Origin: Patiria pectinifera
Lineage: Eukaryota; Echinodermata; Asteroidea; Valvatida; Asterinidae
Reading direction: 5' to 3'
DNA: 64,000 nt
Assembly: GCA_029964075.1 (NCBI GenBank)
Contig: CM057129.1
Span: 29,627,430 to 29,691,429, forward strand
Position numbers and translations under genes: made by a program. This document shows, piece by piece, positions 25,601 through 38,119 of the stretch; position 1 is the first letter of the stretch; each line of letters opens with the position of its first letter. Below the pieces are notes generated by a model. The model saw only the letters and a program-made list of their open reading frames with translations, did no database searches and was not told where the DNA came from.

Positions 25601-28600
25601 TTTTCGTATTTCAATCTTTACCATGAAGCGACCTGACGATGGCAAGTATGAGCAAACGATCAAGGCGGCTATCGGCCTCGGGTTACGACCGGACATTTGG
25701 CGGGAGTTTGAGAAGCGTTTCAATGTTGAGCAGATCTATGAGATGTACGGAGCTACGGAATGCCCGTTCATGAGCGTGAATACTGAGGATAAAGTAGGCA
25801 GCGTTGGCAGGCATGGTGGTTTCTTGAAGGTTCGCATCTTGAGTTTTTCAACAATGATGTGTTTTTCAGAATGAGCTCTCTTGTTTTTTTGTTTGTTTTT
25901 GTTTTGGCCGTCATTTCCTTACATAATACCACTCATTTTTTTCTCATATTTCTTGGTGTACTATACACTATACGTAGTGGGTACAAAAGTAACCACCCAA
26001 ACAGAAATGCTCTTGGTTGTTTGGGTTGCAGTATATCTCAAGTATTAAAACACTGTCACTTAAGGTGTACGGCCTGTTACCGGTTCCATTGACATAATAA
26101 TTGATCATTCCTACTCTAGCTGCCCAGATCCAGGTCGTATACCTCATGGCATTGTTTGATTCTGTACATTTTCGCGCACGCTGATTGTCTGCCCTTTTAT
26201 TAATCGTGACCTTTGAACTCAGTCAACTTATAGACTCAATGGGGGCGTCCTAACATACTTACAGTAACATACATTTCTATTGTAGTTATTCATTCTATTA
26301 TTAATTCCAGGCGTTGAGTAACGTCCTCGAGATTGTCAAGTGTGACATCGAAACAGCTGAGCCGATCCGTGATGCTAACGGGAAGTGCATTCTCGCTGAC
26401 CCAGGTTAGTCATTGGTAGACTTCCCACGCATGGTGCGAGGCAGCTTCATGGCATTATATTCTCAAAATCGCATGAACAATTGGTCTGCGGTCATCGTGC
26501 TTTTCATAAGTTCCATATACGTTAAAACTTGTAATAATATGCCTACAGCTTCGCTAAGTTTATAATCTTACAATTTATCAAACTCGGCTTCTTCTCGGCT
26601 TCTGTTTTGGGTTACTAATGATTTTAGGTCCCTGCGGGCGCGTTTGCAGAATCAAGCACAGTTTGTCCATTCGAGAGCCCCACGTCGACCAGCATATAAA
26701 ACAAGGCCAACCCACGCTGTCCTTTCATTTGGTCCTGAGTTTCTACATTTTGGCCTGCCATGGAGTCGGATGTGAAACTCAGTCCAACCGGAAACGAGGC
26801 CCGAGTTTGAGAAATGGCCTTTACACGCTCAGCGTATAGACACACGTACTAGGATGTGTTTTCCATTAAAGCTATGGTTTACTGACATGCGCCCTCAATC
26901 TTCCCTTGTTATTAATCGATAACACCAGGTGAGACAGGTCTGTTGGTCACCAAGGTGGATGATCTATATCATTTCGACGGCTACATGGCAGACAAGAAGA
27001 CCAATGAGAAGAAACTGGTCCGTAATGTCAAGAAGGTTGGAGACGTGTACTTCAACAGCGGGGATCTGATGATGGCTGATAAGGAGGGATACCTGTATTT
27101 CAGGGACAGACTCGGCGATACTTTTAGGTAAAGCTGACTTTCAGTGTTTGCTATTAATGCGAATTGGCTTTAAATGACCTAACATTTCAGGGGCGCGTGA
27201 ACAGTAGTTTGCTACATAAAACGTTTACATCCATTAAACGTGCACCTATAAAAATATTTTAACTAAGGTTGACGTATATGCAGCCGATAAGAGCGACTCT
27301 ATGCGCAAGAAAGATCGCCCGTTGCTGTCTTTTGGAATGAATTGAGAGTCTAGCCAATTGAATGCATAAAGTTCGCCTGTCTCAAATAGAAATCTAATTC
27401 TGTCGACTCTTGAACACCAGTCCGGATTAGTGTTAGTAGTGGTTTAGCGATTGATTAAACTGCTCATGGTGGCCATTTTGGCAAACGAAATTTACAGTGT
27501 TTTTACACTCTCCGAAACGTTCATTACTAAAATTGGGTACAACGTTTTGTGTACGTTTTTGTTTCTTTTGATATGCGTTGTAATATTGTTTCTGAACTCC
27601 AGATGGAAAGGTGAGAATGTTGCAACGACAGAAGTCGCTGAAATGCTGAGCGCATTTCCCGCCATTGCAGAGTGCAATGTCTATGGCGTTCTTGTTCCAG
27701 GTATTTTGAATATTAGCGAGTATTACTAAGTGCGTCAATTCAGGAGTATTTCAGTTAAAAGAAGGAGAGAAAAATATTGAATTGAATATAGAATAATTAG
27801 AAATACGAACAATTTTGCAAAGCCATTATTAAGTTAAAAATGGTAAAATAACATTTGGTGATAGATCTTGAATTCGAGACGTTGCTTTCCAGCACATCTA
27901 TAGGCTATACATGTATTAAAGTTAGCCAAACAAAATGACTACGGGAGACAGTATTTTTGAAAGCTCATACGTCAGTGTAATCATAAAATGTAGAAATAAC
28001 ATCTATTTAAGTAGAATGTCCGTCTGTTTCGTAACATGCATGCATCAGAATAAACTTCATATTAATTAATATATGTGTAGAGACGACGCCGAAGGATTTC
28101 CAATAATAATAAAAGTGGGTATTTATAAAGCGTACGTATCCACCAGGACTGGTGCTCAAGGCGCTACATCATTATTATCCCTGCTCATTGGGCCCATGAA
28201 ACATTCCAAAACCATCTCAGCTCCCTGGGGAGTTTATAGCTCGATGCAGCCTGTTAGGGGCAAGGAAGCTTATTTAATCACAATAACCATCTCTGCCCTC
28301 ACAGGTACCCATGTACTTCTGGGTGGAAAGAAACAATGAGTGACAAAGTGCCTTGCCCAAGGGCACACGCACCACAGGCTGGACTCGAACCTGGTTGCCC
28401 ACAACCTGCAGTTTTACCCGCATACCACGAATCCAATGCCCTATAACCACGAGGCTACAGCAATCCACACTGTTTTCTACTAACTATTTCTAATTCTCTT
28501 TTATTTTTTCCCCTGTATTCAGGGCAAGAGGGCAGGGCAGGCATGGCGGCTTTGAAACTCAGCAAAGACCACAACTTCGACCCCAAGGATCTACACGACT

Positions 28601-28830
28601 ACATCACCAAAGTCCTGCCCCTTTACGCATGCCCGAAATTCCTACGCATCACCGAGGAGATCTCCACGACAACGACCTTTAAACACAAAAAGGTGGAGCT
28701 GGCCAAAGAAGGGTTTGACCTTAATGTCATCTCTGACCCACTGTTCTTTCTAGACGCGGACAAGAAGACCTACGTGCCTCTCAATAATGACGTCATGCGG
28801 CGGATTCTGATCGGCCAGGCCAGACTTTGA
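19647..28830 (+). CDS. SLC27A2-like: Gene B: SLC27A2/6-like very-long-chain acyl-CoA synthetase / fatty acid transport protein, 636 aa
   Basis: Nine coding exons: 19647-20154, 22168-22386, 22806-22967, 24723-24844, 25629-25829, 26311-26404, 26929-27127, 27603-27700, 28523-28830. They sum to 1911 nt with an open frame and GT-AG junctions throughout. The N-terminus has a moderately hydrophobic segment ([19 protein letters not shown]), in place of gene A's strong helix. Motifs: LNYNLKG near 155, the AMP-binding loop FTSGTTGFPKPAK near 236, [12 protein letters not shown] near 325, MYGATECPF near 376, [13 protein letters not shown] near 497-507 and TFKHKK near 585. The cysteine-proline after ATE is unusual; FATPs commonly have GN there. 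It is the first gene of the plus-strand array and the most divergent of the complete copies B-E; its exon 2 is 6 nt shorter than theirs. An ATTAAA at 29013 is a possible weak poly(A) signal. Confidence 0.92.
20190..20740. repeat. Cluster of hAT-like MITE fragments in intron 1 of gene B
   Basis: Long C and G runs are interleaved with typical hAT-like termini: CCTGGATCCGCCCCTG near 20528-20543 and CCGTAGTTACGCCACTG near 20717-20733. At least two overlapping or nested elements seem to be present. No target duplications were resolved. The small ORFs here are shadows of homopolymer runs. Confidence 0.45.
21130..21320. repeat. hAT-like MITE fragment, inverted copy of the 4.8-kb repeat
   Basis: The stretch 21168-21280 is the reverse complement of 4844-4935 in an intron of gene A (GGTGGCGCCATTTACACCCC ... 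CCACGGTCAAATCGTGG). It ends in ATGTGCGCCACTG, an hAT-like terminus. Confidence 0.55.
21778..22060. repeat. Dispersed repeat, copy 2
   Basis: This is the collinear partner of 17318-17640, lying just upstream of exon 2 of gene B. The shared word ATATGGAAATTCGCATTAGC is exact. It is non-coding. Confidence 0.65.
23308..23515. mobile_element. hAT-like MITE in intron 3 of gene B
   Basis: It begins CAGGGGCAGATCAAGG, ends GGATTCGGTTATCCGCGCCTG, and has G runs inside both ends. The outer bases are imperfect inverted repeats (CAGGGGCAGAT versus CAGGCGCGGAT). No 8-bp target duplication is evident, so the limits are tentative. Confidence 0.5.
28098..28462 (-). mobile_element. tRNA-derived SINE copy in intron 8 of gene B
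   Basis: On the minus strand the head is GTAGCCTCGTGGTTATAGGG (A-box-like, 28458-28439), then AGGTTCGAGTCC (B-box, 28392-28381). The body contains CCCTTGGGCAAGGCACTTTG and AGCGCCTTGAGCACCAGTCC, and the tail TTTATAAATACCCAC runs into an ATT repeat. The element is nearly full length, about 60 bp upstream of the last exon of gene B. Confidence 0.75.
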
Positions 28831-31237
28831 AAGACTAGTTGACTCAAGGGTATTCGAAACCACGGCTTCTTTTCCGGCTCTGACATCAAGCTAAATTTAA
28901 CCCCTTACCTGGTGAACTCCAGCTCATATGGATACATTTTTGCTGCAGAAATGGCGATTTTATCATGGAGGCAGTTTTGTTAAGGTTTTGAGTATTTCCA
29001 TTTTATTGTAACATTAAAGGTTTTTATTTGGGAGCAAGCGATGATGCCAAAGCTAGAGAAATGACCAGCGTTTAAAAAAATCATAGATTTATAAACGAAA
29101 TAGACATCCTATCATCAATCCAGCTTAATCATAATCGTAATCATAATCATAATCATCATTGCTCTTATGACTGTAATGTAATATCACCGAAATCTATCGG
29201 CGCTGCGAACGTAATTGAGGGCGCCATCTAATAGAAACACTCTTTCAATATTGTTATTTAATTTGTAAAAAAATGTGACGCACAAAAAAACCTTTATAAA
29301 TAGCTATAGCTCGCTATTAACGTATCGTTTATTTTATAATGATTTGCAATAATCAATTTACTCTTGTAGATGATCACAATGCGACAAAATGCGTACTCTA
29401 CCTGCTGCAGCTGATGCGATTGGGAGACCAGTTAATTAACGGGTTCCCTGGGTGCGCTACAAAAACAACGCAGTGCAACTTTCGAACTTTTGTATATATA
29501 TGTTGGTTATGGCTCCTTTAAAAAAAACACCTTAATACAGCATATAAAACACGAAAAAGATAGGGGTTTTGGTGTAGTTGAGGACGAATCACCCTGCGTA
29601 TTGTATATCGCTGAATTATTTCATGTCAAAATTGGGTATGGATTCAATACTAAATTGTCCATCAAATTAAAAAAGGACATAAAATATATAGTTAGCCTCT
29701 TTTATGCAACGGGTGTTTTTTCGGGTCAAGTACTTGAAACCCAATGACATTATCTGGTATCCGAAAATACAGCTGAGATCAGGATGGCCATGGGAGACCG
29801 TGATGTGTGGCGTGCTTTTGTTGCAGTCCGACGAGAGTCGACTTGATGATGAAAAATACAAAGTTAAGATAATGTCCCTGACATTTGAAAGATCGTTGAA
29901 TTTGTTTCATTGTGTTGAAATACTTCCGCATTGACCGATAAAAGTTGGAAGCCGGTGCACCGGCAGAAAGTACACCAGGTATGTTTCCGGTGATATATGA
30001 AACCGAAGCAGGAAACTAGAAGCCCACCACTTCCAATACAAACATTGACCAATAGAACTTCTGTCTGCCAAACGCACGAACGGTGCGAATGTGTTTTCAG
30101 ACATTATATCATGGGTTTAAATGTTATCGACGAGGATTCGAATTGAACTATGGAAATTACAGATTCCCTCATCCTAAAACCAGGAAATGAAAATTAATAT
30201 TTCATCTATCAAATCTATTCCATCATAATATCTTTAAAAGAAAAAAAAATATATGTATACAATGTATATATTCGAGTTTCACCTTTGACCCATTGCTATT
30301 CCACTGACTTCGTAATCAACGGATGGACTATGGACTGTCCACAAGAATTTTGGCTATTATACCTCAGTTTTCAATAAGTTTGATTTTTTATAACATTCAG
30401 CCAAAGAGAATAAACACTCTACACAGATTTGCAATACAATCGATCAGAAGAAAGCCAAAATCGCATTGCTTCATAAACTTATACCACTGAAAAGACTCCA
30501 CAAGAAAATACAGTCAACGGTATCATGAAAGTACATGAAAGAAGCGGTGCCGGATTTATGCACGTGTGGTTGGTGCTACATCACATACATGAATAGGCAA
30601 GCCTCATAAAGATGGTCCAGGCCAGTATGAGCCAAGTGACAGTCGGTTAGAGAGAATCAGTCAGTCAGGTACATGCAAAGAGGACAACTATAGGCTGCAG
30701 TCCCCTCTGGGTCCAGCAAAAACTCAACCCCCGAGGGCCACCCCCCCCCCCTGTCCCATGTGCCACTAATACAACAACCACTGCAGAGCAAGCAGTAAAG
30801 TTAGGTTAGTGATTGAAATTGTGGACATGCATTGCTGATCACGGTAAATACATTTGGTCGAGTTTGGGGGGAAACTACTGTACACAATAGAAACGACCTT
30901 CTGAAATTGTACAAAAGATCAAGTGCATGTTGAGCTCTGCACTTTTATTTATCTTTAACCGTGCCATGAAGTGTGTGCCTTCCTAAAGTGGATATCAAAC
31001 TCGAGGTTAATCATTAAAGCATCGTGACACAGCTACGGCAGTGTACTTGCACTTCAAACAGTATTGGAATAATATTGATCAGTCACTGATTGCATGATAA
31101 AAGTGCGTACGAGGGCAGGCCGCCGCAGTACTCCTTGACACAGGAACCGCACCACAGCACCACGCAGGATGTTGCCGTAACATTTCCGATTTTCGTTCCT
31201 GTATCTTTCAGTAGTCATCTTTATCCAATACTAAAAC
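28831..31237. other. Intergenic B-C spacer, no gene seen
   Basis: The 3' flank of B contains a short AATCAT run (about 29128-29160). The rest is AT-rich with short ORFs that show no family resemblance. A C run lies near 30740. The 5' flank of gene C ends in AAAACATGA, with A at -3. No promoter element is clear. Confidence 0.4.
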
Positions 31238-34200
31238 ATGACGAGTCTTATGAGCCGAAAAGTTGCCAGAATAGCGGCTGCGACTCTAGCGGGAATTCCA
31301 GTTGCAGCTGCTGGGTTTCTGCGCTTTAAGTACGGCCCAACGGTCTTCCAAGATCTGTTGAACATGCGACGGGCCTTGGCTCTATTTAGGGCTTTTAAGG
31401 ACTTGGAAGAGAGGAACGTTCAGCTCAGTGACTTTTTCGAAGAGCACGCAAGGAACACACCATACAAGGTTTTGGTGTTGTACAAGGGTGAGGAGCACAC
31501 CTACGGTGATCTTGACAGACAGGCCAATCAACTCGCTAACTTCGTCCAGCGAAGCGCAGTGGCAGCCCCCATGGACACGGTGGCAATATTCATGCTCAAC
31601 GAGCCCATGTTCGTCGTGTCCTGGCTGGCTTTTTCCAAACTTGGGCTGCGGATTGCGTTTTTGAACTACAATCTGAGAGGCAATGTTCTGCTTCATTGCA
31701 TCAAAGCCTGCAATGTCAAAGCGATCGCCTGTGGCAAAGGTATACATGTACTTGTGTTTTCACTGGTGAAAGGGCCAGCCTACCTCTTTGTACTTAGACT
31801 GGGACGAGATTTAGGCCTACTAGGCTTTCGTATGGTCTCATTTAAAAAAGGATTTCAATATGGCAATTTTTCAGTTTCATCAGTTTAAAGCGAAAAGCAA
31901 TGTCACCTTATTTACTCGTAAATTCTGAAATATATGAAAAGCATTTGCGAGGCTACATTTATGTGAAGCATATCCTGTCATGGCATATCTTAATCTAGGC
32001 CTATACCTTACCTACGTTCATTTCCTTTCAACCTACAGAACGTTACGTGTTTAGGTATTGTTGATTTGGTGATAGGAATAACTGTTGCAAAAGAAGGAAA
32101 TCGTGGGGCAACATTCGAAGAATTAATATCTCTCGTGCAATTTTGAAGTAATATTATAATTCACATAAGTGGAAAATAATTGTCATTTTCGTCGTTTATT
32201 GCTGACATTTAATAGAGTATCAGTTTCTTCCGTGGTAACGAGTTCATTTTCTTTAGCATTAAGCCAAGGTCTTCATTTCCAAAAAGAATTCCTTGTACAA
32301 AAAAAATCCCAATTACCTTTGAGCGACGTTCTTTTTGTTTCAGACCCTGACTTGTTGGGGGCTCTTGGGGCTATCAAACCGGAGCTAGACGCTCTCGGTA
32401 TCGTAGTCTGGGTTCTGGGAAGACCAGAGGTCCGGAATCCGACCCTGTCACATGGTCTGAACTTCGTGGACATTGGACATGAGTGTACTGATCCCGTACC
32501 GCAGTCATTACGCCGACATTTGGCCAGTCGTGACACGGCACTGTACATCTTTACCTCAGGGACCACAGGTAGGTGTATTAAATGTGCCCGACTATGTATG
32601 TCTTACCCCGTATCCCCACTCCCAGGTTTACACACACAGGTTAGTTTATGGTGTAAATCGAGGATTTGATATTGTTCCTCATCATCGATATTTGTTTATT
32701 TTGTACCATCTTGTTTGCAACAGCTCCCATTGGTTTTGTAAAACGTTTTGTAACCGAGTTCATCCTCAATTTGACTCCTGTCCTCAATAACTCGATGATG
32801 TTTCAAAATGTGTGTCCTCGATTTACACCGTGAACACGCACCAGCAGACACACATATAACTTGACACGAGGGGTCCATGGCCTGCCTATGCATTTTTGAT
32901 GCGGGGTACTAAATATATTTCCCACGACTTGTTGTTGGATCCCATTGTATTTATTATTGCTCTTTGCTCTTGTTCCCTATTACTCCTTATATGAATAAAT
33001 CCTACCAACTCCACCGTAAGCAGAACAAGGGTCCTGAATATTTAAAATTAGTATCTGTCACACCAAGCTGGAATTTAATTATCACCTCACCATGGAGTGA
33101 TGTGGATGTGAGGTATAGTGTGTCCGATTGATAAAAGCTCAAGTGTAAGATAACAAGTGAATCGCCAAATCTTTGCATAACAGTCTTCATATTCGGTGTG
33201 ACTGTTTCACTCCTAGGTGTCCCAAAGCCTGCCAGGATCACTCATTACCGAATGGTAGTCAGCTCTTACTCGAATGTACCCGCGTTGGCATTCGGGGCCG
33301 ATGACGTCATATACTGCACTTTACCACTGTACCACAGTTCAGCTTTCATTGTTGCATTTGCTGGTATGGTGAGAGTGGGTAAGTCATTTTGTCACTTTCA
33401 TGTAGTCCTTATTAGACTGTACACGTTTTCTCTTCTTTAATAAACCTGAAACCAGAATCGCCATTTCAGAGTTATTGTCATCATCGTCATCATTATGGTA
33501 GTCTCAAGTCTCTGAAAGAGCAAATTGGGGAGGGGGAGGGGGGAGGGTCGGTTGGCAAACCATTCCCATCTGCCTGACCGATATGAATTATTTACATCTC
33601 ACTGGAAAACACAAATCAGTCCACATTTCCTTGGTCCATTAATGACAAAAAAACCCAGAAAGACCCAGTTCCATGTAAAAGATCTTAATTTGTTTCTTTT
33701 GTTAGAGGTGGGAGGAAATCCCCCCCCCCCCCACCCCGCTATAGACCATGTGCACTGCAGCCATGTTTGAGGTGTGTGCTTTTGTTCAACAGGGATACGC
33801 ATGAGTCCAATGGGCGCTAGTAATCAGTGGTGCGCGCGCATGTATGACGTTTTTACTGAGCTGAACACCATATGCATTTAGCCATGAGGGGACTTGTGCT
33901 CGGACCAAGAAGTGGAAGGTGCACCAACCTCATATTCACCACCGTCACGCTCACTATCAATATCTTTCACCACCACTCCAACACCAAAAAACTATCCCGC
34001 TTACCAAAATGCAGAGCATCATTTTTTCATCAGCGACTCAAACAAAAAGCAACTTACATGATAATAATCTTATATGTTCCTCGGTGTTAATCTTCGATCT
34101 CACTTTCCAGGGGGTCGCATCGTTCTCAGCAACTTCTCCGCCCGGAGATTCTGGGACGACGTTCGCAAGTATCGAGCTACCATCATCCTGTACATCGGAG

Positions 34201-37200
34201 AACTGTGCCGCTACCTTCTGGCCCAACCACCGGTAACTAGGTTATTATTACTGCCGTTCCAGAGTCGCGCCAAAACAATACAGTAGGAGCTATTCAGGTC
34301 GACACAGATAGATTGTTTCTGTTTGACACATGCGACGTTGACGTATTAACTGGCCTTTGGCAGGACTGTGAATTATTCCGAACGATTCCAACAGTCCATT
34401 TGTATAGCCGCGCTTCTAACTGTTTCAGAACTCGACCCGATGTTCGGTATTCAAATCTTCCAGATAATTTCATTCGGCGCGACTTTGGTATCAAGATATC
34501 AACTGATTTGTAACTGCGCTGATCCACTATCTACATTCCAAAGCTTTCGCTGAACGATGTGTTTTTGAAACATTGTTCTGTTGAAAGAAATGGTTACCCA
34601 ATGAACAATAATGTGCAGCCAAAGAAAAATCTCAAAATTGGTTCGCCATATTTTGTGAATTTAAATATTTGGTGTTTTTGTATTTCTGAGCTATTTCAAT
34701 TTTTGGAACTTAATATCACAGCGTCATGATGATGGCAAGTACGCCCATAAGATTCGTTACGTCCTGGGCAACGGTATGGCACCCGACATTTGGGTGGACT
34801 TTCAGCGGCGATTCAACATCGAGAACATCTGTGAATTCTACGGATCAACCGAAGGGACATTCGCTTTCGTCAACTTGGACGGGACAGTGGGGAGCGTTGG
34901 TAGATACCCGCCACTTGTGGCGGTAAGATTGTACTGTCAGGCCTTGCGAGAATTGTTTTAAGAGCTAGTTGTGATCAATTCCACGAGTCAATCACACGTC
35001 ATCACAAAGCAATCTGTAATCACAATCACAAGTCAGCCTGCTTCAAGTCAAACGGCAAGCAATTTAAACTACTTGGGAGAATTAATGAATAATAAAAACT
35101 TAAATAAGTCTCTCTCGATCCAAAACTTATTAGGACGGCGCTTGCTACCTGAGAATATTTCCCCCTTAATAAGATGCCAGTCTATCACAGGTACAAGGTT
35201 ACCTCCCAGCCGATCTTGCTACCCATTAAACTCCTGGGTGGAGATATGCAAATTGAGGTGAAGTAGCCATCCCAATTAGGACACAACATCCCTGTTTGTT
35301 GGGATTTGACTTGTAATTGACTGGTAATCTCGGACTTTTTATTGGATTTTTTAATGGACTTGATTGTTATGAGGTGCATTGCCTTTCAATTGATCAGTAA
35401 TAAGCAAACTCAACTCTCCGAGGACTTACAGTACATACTCCTGTTTGAAACGATGAGTCCACCGCTTCTCGTTGGAGCTCAGCACATCCAGAAAACAGAT
35501 ACACGGTATGCAACCACATAAATCCTTTATCCACTGAATAAATTACCTATTAATCATTACTTATTTTTCTAGGCTCTAACGGACGTGCTTGTGTTGGTGC
35601 AGTGCGATCCAGAGACAACTCAACCGCTACGAGGTCAAGACGGACTTTGCCTTCTCACCCCAAAAGGTATCATCAACTCATTCCTCAACATAATACATAA
35701 TTATATTTTTGATAGTTGGTTAAAGCCTTACTTGGACGATGATACCGAACTAAATAAATGCGGTCAGATTCATGTTTTTCAAAGGCTTTTTTATGCATAT
35801 TTTACGAAGTTTTAAAAGAATGGAATCCAAGTCTTTTGCGTCGAGCAAAGACTCAGGTTATAGTGACTTCACTGCAAAAACTGTAGTGTTACTTAACACC
35901 ATTCGGTATCTATATAAGACAACACCAGTAAAATGTAACACCAGATGGTCCTATATAGATACCAATGGTGAAAATTTAACACTGCAGTTTTTGCAGTGTC
36001 GCATTTCTTGATGTTACCATTCTAGTGTATTGACGATGCCTGACAGAAGTGCACGACGATCTAGTAGACTCGAGATTTGACATTTTCTTATCTCAAAGAA
36101 GGAATAATAGGGTTGTTCGCTTGCTTTATTTTTGGTGGACGCAGGCCAGACTGGTTTGATGCTCTTTCGACTAAACGAGAGGATGAAATTTGACGGTTAC
36201 CAAGTTGACGAGAGCATCAACGAGAAGAAACTGGCGCGTAACGTCAAGAAACACGGCGACGTGTTCTTCAACACGGGAGACCTGATGCTCCTTGACAGGG
36301 ACAACCGTCTCTTTTTCAAAGATAGGTTGGGAGACACGTTCAGGTTGGTCTTTGGGACTCATCTCAAGATTCCTCTTCCAAATCCAATACTATAATATCA
36401 TATCCATGCAGGGTGATCATTGTAGTCAAGTCCCCAAGGTCCTCACAAGTCAATTATGTCATCTTCACTCTAATCGACATGTGACAAGTTATTAATGATC
36501 TGCGACAAAAGAATTTGTTTTTCATTGTCCATCCCTATTGTGATGGACTTGACTGTATGCCCACAACTATGATGAAAATAATTTGGAAACTGTAGTTTTT
36601 TAACTTTAGTTTTTGATCATAAATCATAAAGGACGTGATCTTCGGGTACTGATATTTTATTAAACTATAAATAATATACAGTTCAATTTATGTGCTGATA
36701 ACTGAAACCATTTTGATCCGTGATATTGTGTACTATTCTGCTTTCTTTTTTGTGTTGAGACATGTTAAAAACGCGGAGTGACCGATTTCCCCCAAATCCA
36801 GATTTAAAGGCGAGAACGTAGCAACCACCGAAGTGGCTCAAGTTGTCAATTCCTTCCCCGGCGTGCGAGAGACAAATGTCTACGGTGTGCAAGTACCCGG
36901 TAGGCCCAATTGCTAAAGTTTTGGTGCAAGGTTTGCATGTCCATTATAATATACCCTTAGTGTCCTTCATAATTATAGATCTGGATTTTTGTGTTCCTTT
37001 CAAATTTCATGTTTTTTTAGACCGTTGGAATTCTCAAATATATGGTGTTTTCCCTCTACCTCAAAAAAAGGAGCTGTTCCTGATATATCTTCAGGCTTTT
37101 TTTTTTACTAACTTTATTTCCAATTCCAAACAAGAAAATGAACAAAATATACAGAGAGTGTGGTTAACATTATACAGGATGCAGTGGGAAAAAAAATAAT

Positions 37201-38119
37201 TAGAAAGACAATAAAGTTTGGAAATGGAGGGGAACATAAGAAGCACAGCTTGTTGAGTATGGGCCCCTAAATTATGTTGATTGTAGATTGGGTACTTAAA
37301 AGAATGTAGGAGGGACCCAAGCTACATCCAACACAATAGGATAAATATAGACAGAACTAAATGTAACATATTCAAACAAACAATATACTAAAAATACAGA
37401 AATATGAATGCATAAACTTAGTATAATGGGAGAAACAATAAAGAAACAATATGAAACATAATGAAAAGGTATTAAACAATGAATTTCAAAACAGGTCTCA
37501 TATAATCAGGTAAGTGTGATGGGCAGGTAATCAAATTGAGGGCTAGGCTTGAGAGCAACCTTAGCGAAAACAAAAATCTCTTAAGGTTCCTTGTGCTTGC
37601 ATTATTAGAACTAAGTAATTATGTGTATGTTTGGAAAGCCACAGGTTTTTTTTCCAACTATTAAAAATCAAGAATGATAAGCAGGCAGACAGCAAACAAA
37701 ATCTTTCAAGGAAATAATGATCAATGTATTAAACAGTATTCCTTCATGAAAACCAAAGTTGTTATTCCAACTTGTATGTTAACTGACTAATCTTGCTTGG
37801 TGTTTTATAAGGACATGACGGAAAAGCTGGGATGGCTGCGATCAACCTTAAACACGAATATCAACTCGACCCGAAGAGTCTGTACGATCACGTGGTCAGG
37901 TCACTGCCGTTGTACGCATGCCCAAAGTTTCTGCGAATCATGAGTGAGATGCAGATCACGGGGACATTCAAGCACAAGAAGACTGACCTAGCCAGAGAGG
38001 GATTTGACCCCAACGTCATCTCAGACCTCCTGTTCTTTATGGATACAGACAAGAAGACTTACGCGCCCTTAGACAATGACGCCATGAAGAAAATTGTCAT
38101 TGGAAAAGCAAGGCTTTAG
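31238..38119 (+). CDS. SLC27A2-like: Gene C: SLC27A2/6-like very-long-chain acyl-CoA synthetase / fatty acid transport protein, 636 aa
   Basis: Nine coding exons: 31238-31739, 32344-32568, 33217-33378, 34111-34232, 34722-34922, 35573-35666, 36145-36343, 36802-36899, 37812-38119. They sum to 1911 nt, in frame, GT-AG throughout. The first ATG is used; a second in-frame ATG lies four codons later. Motifs: hydrophobic N-terminus ([19 protein letters not shown]), LNYNLRG near 155, FTSGTTGVPKPAR near 236, [12 protein letters not shown] near 325, FYGSTEGTF near 376, [13 protein letters not shown] near 497-507 and TFKHKKTD near 585. The FATP signature has F where the other copies, and most FATPs, have W (TFRF for TFRW). 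The last ~237 nt are nearly identical to genes D and E (probable conversion). Poly(A) signals AATAAA at 38242 and 38616. The reaction is inferred from family: ATP-dependent activation of long-chain fatty acids to acyl-CoA. Confidence 0.92.
32650..32829. repeat. Short inverted repeat pair in intron 2 of gene C
   Basis: GGTGTAAATCGAGGA (32650-32664) has a perfect inverted copy at 32815-32829. The pair could be the terminal repeats of a ~180-bp MITE. No target duplication is seen. Confidence 0.4.
33740..33850. repeat. Dispersed repeat shared with the gene A upstream region
   Basis: CTATAGACCATGTGCACTGC...TTTTGTTCAACAGGGATA, then CAATGGGCGCTAGTAATCAG and TGGTGCGCGCGCATGTA. The two halves match 10296-10360 and about 10773-10812 respectively, in the same order. 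It lies in intron 3 of gene C. Confidence 0.55.
35870..35998. mobile_element. Short foldback MITE (~129 bp) in intron 6 of gene C
   Basis: The termini CACTGCAAAAACTGTAGTGTT and AACACTGCAGTTTTTGCAGTG are inverted repeats of 21 bp with one mismatch. A second inner pair (GGTATCTATATA/TATATAGATACC) extends the palindrome. There is no coding capacity. The target duplication is not obvious and the superfamily is unresolved. Confidence 0.65.
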
